In this document: positions 33,140 to 40,743 of the stretch, in pieces
How positions within the stretch are numbered: position 1 is the first letter of the stretch
Layout: each line of letters begins with the position of its first letter
Assembly (NCBI RefSeq): GCF_030159255.1
Contig: NZ_BSCT01000002.1
Span: forward strand, 186,001-250,000
Length of the DNA: 64,000 nucleotides
Direction: 5' to 3'
Source of the DNA: Bradyrhizobium sp. SSBR45G
GTDB taxonomy: Bacteria; Pseudomonadota; Alphaproteobacteria; Rhizobiales; Xanthobacteraceae
Position numbers and translations under genes: made by a program
Notes under the pieces: generated by a model
Seen by the model: the letters and a program-made list of their open reading frames with translations, nothing else
What the model was told of the DNA's origin: nothing
Databases searched by the model: none

Positions 33140-34177
33140 TCAATCCGCCGCCTTCGCGCGCAGCCTTTGCGCATACACGTTGATCACCAGCGCGGCGAGC
33201 AGGATCAGGCCGCGGATCAGGATCTTCAGGAAGCTGTCGATGTTGACGTGGTCGAGGCCGTTGTTGAGCACGCCGAGCACGAACAGGCCGACGATGGTGT
33301 TGCCGATGCCGCCGCGGCCGCCGAACAGGCTAGTGCCGCCGACGACCACGGCGGCGATCGAGTCGAGCAGATAGGTGTCGAACTCGTTCTGCTGCGCGCT
33401 GCCGAAATGCGCCACGCCGAGCATGCCGCCGATCCCAGAGCAGACCGCAGAGATCACCATCACGCTGCCGAGGATCAGTTTGACGTTCAGGCCGGAATAC
33501 TCCGCCGCCTCGCGGTTGCCGCCGACCATGTAGACGTAGCGGCCGAACCGCGTGTAGGTCAGCACGAGGTGGCCGAGCAGCAGCATCAGCGCGGCGACGA
33601 TCACGATCCAGGGGATGCCGGCGATCGAGCTCGAGCCGAGTGTCGTGATGATCGGCGGCACCTTGTAGGCGATCTGGCCGCGCACCAGCATCGCCGAGAT
33701 GCCGGCCGCGATCTGCATCATCGCGAGCGTCATGATGAAGGAGGGAATGCCGATCACGGTGAGGCCGAAGGCGTTGACCGCACCGAGCAGCGCACACAAG
33801 GCCAGCGCGAGCAGGATGGCGGCAAAGCCCGGCATCGGCAGATTGGCGATGTTGACGTAGGAGTCCTGCATCGTGAAGAAGGCCACCGCAATGCCGGTCA
33901 CGTTGGCAATCGCGGCGATCGACAGGTCGATCTCGGCACACAGGATCACGAAGGTGAGCCCCACCGCGATGATGCCGGTGACCGACACCTGCGTCAGGAT
34001 GTTGCCGACATTGTCGAGCGTCGCGAAGGACGGGCTCGCGAGCGCGAAGAACGCCGTGAGGAAGATCAGCGTCAGGAACGGCGCGATGTTGCGCATCTGC
34101 GAGCGCAGCAGCGGGCCGATCCCGCCCGCGCGTCGCGGCGGCGCTTCCGGCATCGGAACGGTCTCGCCATGCGCCAT
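33140..34177 (-). CDS. Ribose-type ABC transporter permease
   Basis: 345 residues, about ten transmembrane helices, BPD_transp_2 family (RbsC-like): NVGNILTQVSVTGIIAVGLTFVILCAEIDLS, GNREAAEYSGLNV and GGRGGIGNTIVGLFVLGVLNNGL. The N-terminus carries a cytoplasmic lead of about 30 residues. Third gene of a minus-strand operon after the binding protein and the ATPase. The sugar is not identifiable. Confidence 0.93.
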   Translation of the reverse strand: MAHGETVPMPEAPPRRAGGIGPLLRSQMRNIAPFLTLIFLTAFFALASPSFATLDNVGNILTQVSVTGIIAVGLTFVILCAEIDLSIAAIANVTGIAVAFFTMQDSYVNIANLPMPGFAAILLALALCALLGAVNAFGLTVIGIPSFIMTLAMMQIAAGISAMLVRGQIAYKVPPIITTLGSSSIAGIPWIVIVAALMLLLGHLVLTYTRFGRYVYMVGGNREAAEYSGLNVKLILGSVMVISAVCSGIGGMLGVAHFGSAQQNEFDTYLLDSIAAVVVGGTSLFGGRGGIGNTIVGLFVLGVLNNGLDHVNIDSFLKILIRGLILLAALVINVYAQRLRAKAAD

Positions 34178-34187
34178 GACAATCTCC

Positions 34188-35693
34188 CTACGCCGCCTCG
34201 AGCAGGCGGTCTTTGCTGATGGCTTCGCCGGCGAATTCGCGCACGACCTCGCCGCGCTTGAGCACGATGACGCGGTCGGCCAGCGAGAGCACGGTTTCCG
34301 GCTCGGTCGACAGCACGATGACCGCGATGCCCTGGTCGCGCAGCTTGCGCACGATTCCGATCACGTCGCTCTTGGCGCCGACATCCATGCCGCGGGTCGG
34401 CTCGCATAAAACCAGCAGCCGGGGCGGGTGGCTGAGCCATTTCGCCAGCGCGACCTTCTGCTGGTTGCCGCCGGAGAGCAGGCCAAGATCAATCTCGACG
34501 TCGGCGGGCCGGATCTGCAACTGCTCGACCTGGCGCTTCGCGAGCGCGCGCTCCCGCGCCGGCTTGAGCAGCACAGCATTGATGCGGTCGAGAATGCTGA
34601 TCGAGACGTTCTTGTAGACCGGCTCCTGCAGGAACAGCATGTCGCGCCGGCTTTCCGGCACGAAGGCAATGCCGGCGCGGCGCGCATCGGCCGTACTTTT
34701 GAACCGGTTGCGTTCGCCCGCAACGCGCAGTTCGCCAGTATCGGGCGCGAGCTTGCCGAACAGGATGCGCGCCAGCTCGAGCTGGCCGCAGCCCATGAAG
34801 CCGTAGATGCCCAGCACCTCGCCGGCACGCACCGCAAATGACACGCGCTTCAGATTTCGCGCCAGCGACAGGCCGTCGGCTTCGACGACCACGGGCTTGT
34901 CGAGCGGCGGCGCGGGCAGAGTGATGTCGTGAGTGTAGCTGTCCTCCAGCGCATCGCGGCCCTTGCCGATCATGGCCTCGATCAACGCTGCCTTGCTGGT
35001 CTCGGCGGCCCGCGTCTCCATGATCTTGCGGCCGTTGCGGAACACCGTGACCTCGTCGGAGATCAGCAGGATGTCCTCGATGAAGTGCGAGATGAAGATG
35101 ATTCCGGTGCCCTGGTCGCGCAGCTTGCGCAAGGTCGAAAACAGCCGCTCGACCTCGGGCGGCGACAGCGCCGAGGTCGGCTCGTCCAGGATGATGATGC
35201 GGGCGCCTGAGAACAGCACGCGCGCGATCTCGATCAGCTGCTGCAGTCCGATCGGAAGATCGCCGAGCCGGCTCATCGGATCGGCATCGATGCCGAGATT
35301 CTTGAGCTGCTCGGCCGCCTCGCGGGCCATGCGCCGCCATTGCACGACGCCCAGCGCGTTGGTCGGCTGGTTGCCGAGGAAGACGTTCTCGGCCACGGTT
35401 AGATCCGGGGCGACGCTGAGCTCCTGATGCACCATGGCGATGCCGGCCGCGCGGGCGTCCCGCACGGAACGGAAATGCACCTCGCGGCCGTCAAGCAGGA
35501 AACGGCCGGAGAAGCCGGTGTGCACGCCGGCGATGATCTTCATCAGCGTGCTCTTGCCGGCGCCGTTCTCCCCGACGAGACCATGGATCTCGCCGGGACG
35601 AACCGTGAAGTCGACGCCGCGCAACGCGGTGACGCCGCCGAACGACTTGGTGATGTCTTGCAGTTCGAGAAGGGGACGGCGGCTGTCCGACAT
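34188..35693 (-). CDS. Ribose-type ABC transporter ATP-binding protein (double ATPase)
   Basis: Two ABC cassettes in one chain, as in RbsA/MglA. First cassette: Walker A GENGAGKST, signature LPIGLQQLIEIARVL, Walker B IIILDEPTSAL. Second: degenerate Walker A GFMGCGQLEL, signature LSGGNQQKVALAKWL, Walker B LLVLCEPTRGMD. 501 residues from the ATG at 35693. An in-frame ATG at 35732 would add 13 residues and overlap the upstream gene; neither has a clear Shine-Dalgarno. Ends DRLLEAA. Confidence 0.94.
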   Translation of the reverse strand: MSDSRRPLLELQDITKSFGGVTALRGVDFTVRPGEIHGLVGENGAGKSTLMKIIAGVHTGFSGRFLLDGREVHFRSVRDARAAGIAMVHQELSVAPDLTVAENVFLGNQPTNALGVVQWRRMAREAAEQLKNLGIDADPMSRLGDLPIGLQQLIEIARVLFSGARIIILDEPTSALSPPEVERLFSTLRKLRDQGTGIIFISHFIEDILLISDEVTVFRNGRKIMETRAAETSKAALIEAMIGKGRDALEDSYTHDITLPAPPLDKPVVVEADGLSLARNLKRVSFAVRAGEVLGIYGFMGCGQLELARILFGKLAPDTGELRVAGERNRFKSTADARRAGIAFVPESRRDMLFLQEPVYKNVSISILDRINAVLLKPARERALAKRQVEQLQIRPADVEIDLGLLSGGNQQKVALAKWLSHPPRLLVLCEPTRGMDVGAKSDVIGIVRKLRDQGIAVIVLSTEPETVLSLADRVIVLKRGEVVREFAGEAISKDRLLEAA

Positions 35694-35704
35694 GGGAGGA
35701 GACT

Positions 35705-36727
35705 CTAGATCAGGAAGTGATCCTCCATCCATTGCATGCCGGCGGCGTTGGCCTTGGTCACGACCGGTCCGTCGGTGATGACGTGCTTGGGGATGCCCTG
35801 GCCGCTCTTCTCGCCGGCCGTGACGGCGGCAACGCCGGCCACGATCGCGCCGCCGTGGATGCGGCAGGACGGATTGCGCACGGTCGCGAACATGCGGCCT
35901 TCGCTGACGGCCTGGATCGCCGGCGGCATGGCGTCGACGCCGCCGATCAGGATGTTGGTGCGGTTACGCGCCTTCATGATGTTGTAGGCCGCGAGCGCCA
36001 TGTCGTCATTGTGGAAGAAGGCTGCGTCGATCTGCGGATATTTCGTCAGATAGGTCTCCCACAGCCGCGCCGCTTTCGACACGTCCCAGTCGGCGGGTTG
36101 CGTGTCCAGCACTTCGATGTTGGGAAACTGCTTGATCACCGAGGTGAAGCCCTTGGCGCGGCCCTGCGCGCCGGTGTGGCCGAGTGCCCCCTGGGTCATG
36201 ATGATCTTGCCCTTGCCGCCCATCGCAGTTGCGAGAGCCTGGGTCACCGACGCGCCCATGAACTCGTTGTCGGGCGCCAGGAAGGAGTGAACGTTGATCT
36301 GATCGAGCGGGGCGATCAGCGTGTCCATGTCGATGACGGGGATGCCCGCATCGATCATCTTCTGCACCGGCTGCGTCAGGGTGCCGATGCCGAACGCCTG
36401 GATCGCGACGAAATCCCATTTCTGCGACGCCATGTTGTCGATCGCGGCGCGCTGCTTGACCGCGTCGAGCTGGCCGTCGAACCAGGTCACCTCGACATTG
36501 AGCAGCTTGCCCCACCATTCGGCCGCTTGCTTGCCCTGGGCACACCACGTGGCCTGCAGACCGGCGTTGGAGAAGGCAGCCTTTAGCGGCTTTTCGGAAC
36601 GGCCCATTTCGGCTGCCATGGCCGGATTGATGCCGAAGCCGGCGAGCAGGGCCGCCGCCGAGCCCGCGGCTGTCGCCGCCTGGAGAAGATCGCGCCTCGT
36701 TTTGGAGGTTTTGTCAGTGCCGGACAT
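35705..36727 (-). CDS. Periplasmic sugar-binding protein of the ABC importer
   Basis: 340 residues from the ATG at 36727 (GGGAGC upstream). The N-terminus KTRRDLLQAATAAGSAAALLAGFG looks like a twin-arginine export signal. The mature part is a type I periplasmic binding fold of the Peripla_BP_4 type (KAAFSNAGLQATWCAQGKQ, WDFVAIQAFGIG, FFHNDDMALAAYNIM, GGVDAMPPAIQ). First gene of the operon with the ATPase and permease; the ligand is unknown. Confidence 0.92.
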   Translation of the reverse strand: MSGTDKTSKTRRDLLQAATAAGSAAALLAGFGINPAMAAEMGRSEKPLKAAFSNAGLQATWCAQGKQAAEWWGKLLNVEVTWFDGQLDAVKQRAAIDNMASQKWDFVAIQAFGIGTLTQPVQKMIDAGIPVIDMDTLIAPLDQINVHSFLAPDNEFMGASVTQALATAMGGKGKIIMTQGALGHTGAQGRAKGFTSVIKQFPNIEVLDTQPADWDVSKAARLWETYLTKYPQIDAAFFHNDDMALAAYNIMKARNRTNILIGGVDAMPPAIQAVSEGRMFATVRNPSCRIHGGAIVAGVAAVTAGEKSGQGIPKHVITDGPVVTKANAAGMQWMEDHFLI

Positions 36728-36752
36728 TCCGTGCTCCCTACCCATTGTTGTC

Positions 36753-36778
36753 CGGCGGCGTCATTGATCGCGCCGCCG
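36753..36778 (-). promoter_or_regulatory. GC-rich hairpin in the divergent promoter region
   Basis: CGGCGGCG (36753-36760) pairs with CGCCGCCG (36771-36778), just upstream of the sugar-binding protein gene and within the 208-bp region divergent to the phosphoesterase gene. It may be an operator or a leader structure. Confidence 0.25.
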
Positions 36779-36935
36779 AGACATGCAGTGTTTCATAACC
36801 CCTTTGATCCGGCTACAGCCAGATGTTGTGCGCTGCATTCCGCGCTGTGGCGCCGCACACCGTGTCAGGAAACCGTGATGTTCAAATGTTACGCCGCGAC
36901 GCGCGGCGTTGCGCCGCGCCGCGGGGAGACGAGCT

Positions 36936-37778
36936 TTGGCAACGACACGTATCGCCGTGGTCGGCGACATCCATCACGGTCAGGATACGCCGACCAAGAG
37001 AGGCTCGGCGGCGCTGCCGCTGCTGAGCCGCTTTGTCGCAGAGGTCAATGCGGGCACCGTGGACGCGGTCATCGAGCTCGGAGATCGCATCTCCGATGAA
37101 AGTCCGGATCGCGATCGCGTGCTGCAGAGGCAAGTCGCCGAGCAGCTCGCCAGGCTGGCAGTGCCGCGTCATCACGTCAGCGGCAATCATGATGTCGCGT
37201 GCCTCAGCCTCGCAGAGAACGCGACCGTGCTGGACCGTCCGACCGGATCGCGCGCGGTCGTGATCGGCCGGATCAGATGCGTGTTCTGGCAGCCTGATGT
37301 CGGCCTCTCGCGAGCGCGCGGTCTTCATCTCGCGCCGGGCGACCTCGATGGACTGGCGCGGCTGCTCGGCGACGACGATCGTCCGACGCTGCTGATCAGC
37401 CATGTCCCCCTGTCGGGCCATGCGCAGACCGGGAACTACTACTTCGAACGCAATCCGGGCCATGCCACCTATGCCGAGATCGCGTCGATTCGCGCCGCCA
37501 TCGCCGCGGCGCCGTGCCCGGTCGTCGCGCTGGCTGGTCACGTGCACTGGAGTACGCTGACCATCGTGGATGGCACGCCGCATCTGACGTTGCAGTCGCT
37601 CACCGAGACGTTCATTTCGGGCGAGCCGGCAGAAGCGGCGGCGATTCTGGAGATCGATGGTGACGTTCTGCATTGGAGCGTCACGGGGCGCGAGCTGTTG
37701 TCGGTCACGCTGCCATGGGCCAGGGCGAAATCGCATTGGCGTGCGCCGCTGCCACCGTTTGAGGCCGGCCTCAATTGA
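36936..37778 (+). CDS. Metallophosphoesterase
   Basis: Calcineurin-like fold with motifs GDIHHG (near residue 11), ELGDRI, GNHD, SHVPLSGH and GHVHW; a second, unrelated-looking member of the family in this window. The proposed TTG start at 36936 has GGGGAG 7 bp upstream and gives 280 residues beginning just before the first motif; another TTG 27 bp upstream is possible. Divergent from the sugar importer. Substrate unknown. Confidence 0.82.
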   Translation: MATTRIAVVGDIHHGQDTPTKRGSAALPLLSRFVAEVNAGTVDAVIELGDRISDESPDRDRVLQRQVAEQLARLAVPRHHVSGNHDVACLSLAENATVLDRPTGSRAVVIGRIRCVFWQPDVGLSRARGLHLAPGDLDGLARLLGDDDRPTLLISHVPLSGHAQTGNYYFERNPGHATYAEIASIRAAIAAAPCPVVALAGHVHWSTLTIVDGTPHLTLQSLTETFISGEPAEAAAILEIDGDVLHWSVTGRELLSVTLPWARAKSHWRAPLPPFEAGLN

Positions 37779-37917
37779 GCGACTCTGTTGTGAACGCGTT
37801 CAGCAATCGTTCATCGCGGAGCGCATACGGTCTTCGAAGAGTTTGCTTTTGAAGATGGCGTGCCCGTGAATCGGCTCGCCCGCCTAAAATTGTGCCCGCT
37901 TCAAAAAGTCCGCTCAA

Positions 37918-37947
37918 AAAAATAGAGCAGGGCAGCGGGCCCTGCTC
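37918..37947 (-). terminator. Intrinsic terminator, minus strand
   Basis: GAGCAGGG (37925-37932) pairs with CCCTGCTC (37940-37947). Read on the minus strand the stem is followed by TATTTTTTT, a good uridine tract; on the plus strand there is none. It lies 18 bp after the stop of the short minus-strand frame ending at 37966. Confidence 0.7.
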
Positions 37948-37965
37948 GGAAATTGTGTCGACCCT

Positions 37966-38178
37966 TTAATATCCCGCAAGTTCAGATTTGATCTTGTTAA
38001 GCGGGGTGACGCTGCTTTTTGCGCGCCAGGGCTCCTCCCGAGACTTGGACCACCAGACTTCCGCAAGCGTTAGCCTGAGGCCCGAATTCGTAGACGATCT
38101 TTTTGCGTTTGTCATCCTTTTCGGCAACGATTGTTCAAATTTCGCGCACTCCAGGAAATGATCGGTAAGTGCTTGCAA
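37966..38178 (-). CDS. Possible short gene or gene remnant
   Basis: A 70-codon frame from a TTG at 38178, or 49 codons from the ATG at 38115 (MTNAKRSSTNSG), ending SELAGY at a TAA just before a good minus-strand terminator. No strong ribosome-binding site and no family recognised. The overlapping frame near the middle (DDKRKKIVYEFGPQANACG) also looks protein-like, so this may be a frameshifted remnant rather than an intact gene. Confidence 0.3.
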   Translation of the reverse strand: MQALTDHFLECAKFEQSLPKRMTNAKRSSTNSGLRLTLAEVWWSKSREEPWRAKSSVTPLNKIKSELAGY

Positions 38179-38374
38179 TCAGCGAGTTTTGGTTTCGACT
38201 TTTCCCGTTGAAGGTGTTGAAATACCCGCCTCTCGGCCGCTCCGGCAGCAACTGCCTCCGCAGACGGCGCTGTCCTCATCAGGGCACGGGCGAAATGTGG
38301 GCGATGTGGCCGGGATGACCTCGACTCGCGGCCTGTGCTCGGGCACAAGATTCGGGTTCATTTGGCGGGCTTTC

Positions 38375-38740
38375 ATGCGGCAGCGGCTGCAAGCGCTTCT
38401 CCCGATCGTGCTGATCGCACTGATGGTGCAGATCCTGGCGCCGATTGGTGCTGCCCGGGCCGCGGCCTTCGCCGCATCGGATCCGCTGCGCGGCCTTGAG
38501 ATCTGCCACAGCCAGCCTGGGTCGCAGCCCGCCGATGACGAATCGCGCGCCAAGCCCGGCGGCGACTCCTGCGCGCTGTGCTGCGCCGTTCAGGCCGTGG
38601 CGCTCGACGCACCGGCGCTGGTCGCCGCCGATGTTCCCCATCGCGATGTACGCGATGTCGTCTGGCGCGCGAGTTCTTCGGACATCGTGGCGGCGCGGGC
38701 TTTTTCGAGCGCCCAGGCCAGAGCCCCGCCCGCGGTGTGA
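38375..38740 (+). CDS. DUF2946 family protein
   Basis: 121 residues from the ATG at 38375. One N-terminal hydrophobic segment (about 7-33, ALLPIVLIALMVQILAPIGAARA), probably a signal peptide or anchor, then a polar domain with CH at 44-45 and the Cys cluster C66-x-x-C69-C70. DUF2946 genes are usually found near copper or metal transport genes, as here. The paired Cys and His suggest metal handling in the periplasm. First gene of the copper cluster. Confidence 0.75.
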   Translation: MRQRLQALLPIVLIALMVQILAPIGAARAAAFAASDPLRGLEICHSQPGSQPADDESRAKPGGDSCALCCAVQAVALDAPALVAADVPHRDVRDVVWRASSSDIVAARAFSSAQARAPPAV

Positions 38741-38885
38741 TGCGCTTCGGGCGGCTTACCGCACCGGCTGCCGACTCCCCCGCTTCTGAAAAACTGCTTC
38801 CTCTGCCTTAGCCCATGCATGGTGGTCGGCTACGCGGCAATGCGCGTGCCGGCGCCTTGTGACGAACATCGAAAGGATCATCGAC

Positions 38886-39392
38886 ATGACGTTCTTTGGA
38901 CGCTCTCTGCTTGCTCTCGCTTTCCTCATGGCCGCTCCGGCGATGTCCTTCGCCGCGGAGGTGAAGGCGGGAGACCTCGTCATCACCCAGCCTTGGAGCC
39001 GCGCGACGCCGGGCGGCGCCAAGACGGGCGCGGGCTATCTCACGATCGAGAACAGGGGCAGCGCGCCGGACCGTCTGGTCGGGGTGTCCGGCGAGATTGC
39101 GGCCAGGGTCGAAGTCCACGAGATGGCCGTCACCAACGGCGTGATGACGATGCGGCCGCTCGAGAAGGGACTCGAGATCGAGCCCGGCAAGACTGTCGCG
39201 CTGGCGCCGGGCGGCTATCATCTGATGCTGATGGAGCTGAAGAGCCCGTTGAAGCAGGGCGACAAGCTGCCGGTGACGCTGGAGTTCGAGAAGGCCGGCA
39301 AGGTGGCGGTGACGCTCGATGTGCAGGCGGTCGGCGCCAAGGGGCCGGGCGGCGACGGCGGCAGCATGATGAAGCACGAACATAAGATGTAG
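38886..39392 (+). CDS. Periplasmic copper chaperone PCu(A)C
   Basis: Delivers Cu(I) to cytochrome c oxidase in the periplasm. 168 residues: signal peptide (1-23, ending SFAA), cupredoxin-like domain with the copper motif His78, Met89, His112 and Met114 (HEM...M...YHLM) and an AKTGAGYLTIENRG stretch typical of the family. The C-terminal tail is Met/His-rich (SMMKHEHKM), which may bind extra copper. The ATG at 38886 follows AAAGGA. Confidence 0.93.
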   Translation: MTFFGRSLLALAFLMAAPAMSFAAEVKAGDLVITQPWSRATPGGAKTGAGYLTIENRGSAPDRLVGVSGEIAARVEVHEMAVTNGVMTMRPLEKGLEIEPGKTVALAPGGYHLMLMELKSPLKQGDKLPVTLEFEKAGKVAVTLDVQAVGAKGPGGDGGSMMKHEHKM

Positions 39393-39411
39393 CGCGTCTG
39401 ACCGGAAACAG

Positions 39412-40206
39412 GTGCAGATGATGGACCGACGCGTCTTCAACTCGTCTGTTCTCGCAGGCTCGCTCGCGAGCCTGCTGCTGCCTGGCGCGCATGCCCAGCA
39501 GCCACCCGGTTCTGCCGGCAAGCCGGTGATTGGCCTGCTGATCTATCCCGGCATGATCCTGCTCGACCTCACCGGGCCGCTGACCGTCTTCAACATCATG
39601 CAGGCCGATATCCGCCTGATCGCGGCCGCGATGGCGCCGGTCACGACGGATGTCGGAATTCCCGTGAGTCCGACTCACAGCTTCGAGACGGCGCCGGCGG
39701 AGCTCGACGTGCTGTTCGTGCCGGGCGGCCTGAAGGGCACCGTCGACGGCATGAACGATTCCAGCACGCTCGATTTCGTCGCCGCGCGCGGCGCGTCGGC
39801 GCGCTTCGTCACCAGCGTCTGCACCGGCTCGCTGCTCCTGGGCGCCGCCGGCCTGCTGAAGGGCTACAAGGCCACCTCGCATTGGTACGTGCGCGATCTG
39901 CTGCCGCTGATGGGCGCCACGATGGTGGCGGATCGGGTCGTCACCGACCGCAACCGTATCACGGCTGGCGGCGTCACCGCGGGGATCGATTTCGGGCTCG
40001 CACTCGCCGCGAAGCTCACCAGCGAGGACAACGCGCGGCGCATTCAGCTGCTGATCGAATATGACCCGCAGCCGCCGTTTGCGGCGGGATCGCCGGAGCG
40101 GGCCGGACCGGAAGCTGCCAACGCGGTCCTGACCCAGCGCGGCCCGTTGATCCGGCTGGCCGAGCAGGCTGCGCGTGCGGCCGGGGGGAGACTCGGCGTG
40201 CCATGA
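39412..40206 (+). CDS. Exported DJ-1/PfpI family protein
   Basis: 264 residues. An N-terminal DRRVFNSSVLAGSLASLLLPGAHA looks like a twin-arginine signal. The rest is a class I glutamine-amidotransferase-like fold with nucleophile-elbow Cys137 (TSVCTGS), FVPGG and DRNRITAGGVTAGIDFGL, the last close to isonitrile hydratase-type members. The reaction is unknown. It sits between the copper chaperone and a DUF2946 gene, whose ATG overlaps its stop, so it belongs to this cluster. Confidence 0.82.
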   Translation: MQMMDRRVFNSSVLAGSLASLLLPGAHAQQPPGSAGKPVIGLLIYPGMILLDLTGPLTVFNIMQADIRLIAAAMAPVTTDVGIPVSPTHSFETAPAELDVLFVPGGLKGTVDGMNDSSTLDFVAARGASARFVTSVCTGSLLLGAAGLLKGYKATSHWYVRDLLPLMGATMVADRVVTDRNRITAGGVTAGIDFGLALAAKLTSEDNARRIQLLIEYDPQPPFAAGSPERAGPEAANAVLTQRGPLIRLAEQAARAAGGRLGVP

Positions 40207-40649
40207 TGTCCGGTCGCGCGATCATATCCCGTCGCCGCAACCGCGCGCGCCGTGCTGACGGCAGCGCACGGCGTCGCTGGATCGCGCGGATGCTGCCGCT
40301 GGCCCTGCTGGCGCTGATCATCCAGGTGCTGGCGCCGGTCGCGGCGTCGGCCATGACGGCGGCGGCCGCGATTGCGATCGCCGATCCTGCCGGCGCCGCG
40401 GTGATCTGTCATGCCGAGCCAGACGCTGCGCCGACCGGTCACGAGTCCGACCGGACGGCTTGCGGCCTCGACTGCGTCATGTGCGCGGTGCTGCACGATG
40501 CAGCAGCACCGTACGCCCCATCGAGCCCCGTCCACCGGTTGCTGCTGCGCGGATGGACACCGATCGAATGGAGCGGTCGCGCGTTCGGACTGGTCGATCT
40601 GCTCGCCTGGTCGCAGACGCAACCGCGCGGACCCCCTTTCGCTTCCTGA
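40203..40649 (+). CDS. DUF2946 family protein (second copy)
   Basis: 148 residues. Arg-rich N-terminus, hydrophobic segment at about 30-51 (MLPLALLALIIQVLAPVAASA), then CH at 69-70 and the cluster C87-x3-C91-x2-C94-x3-H98. It is related to the gene at 38375 in layout (LPxxLxALxxQxLAPxxAxA and CH...C..C), but they are not close copies. The start overlaps the stop of the DJ-1/PfpI gene. Confidence 0.75.
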   Translation: MMSGRAIISRRRNRARRADGSARRRWIARMLPLALLALIIQVLAPVAASAMTAAAAIAIADPAGAAVICHAEPDAAPTGHESDRTACGLDCVMCAVLHDAAAPYAPSSPVHRLLLRGWTPIEWSGRAFGLVDLLAWSQTQPRGPPFAS

Positions 40650-40743
40650 GCGGCGACGTCGTCACCAAAGCAGGAGGCGCTTGCGCCAGCCTGCATCTGA
40701 TCAGGAAGACCGGCCGTGGGAGCCGGCATTGGGGAAGCCAAAC

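Larger units (their letters stand above)
37779..38374. other. Low-confidence intergenic region between phosphoesterase and copper cluster
   Basis: About 600 bp of visibly lower GC than its neighbours. It contains a minus-strand terminator and a possible minus-strand short gene (both listed). The right part (38180-38374) is the likely promoter region of the copper cluster; no clear operator was found. Confidence 0.45.
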
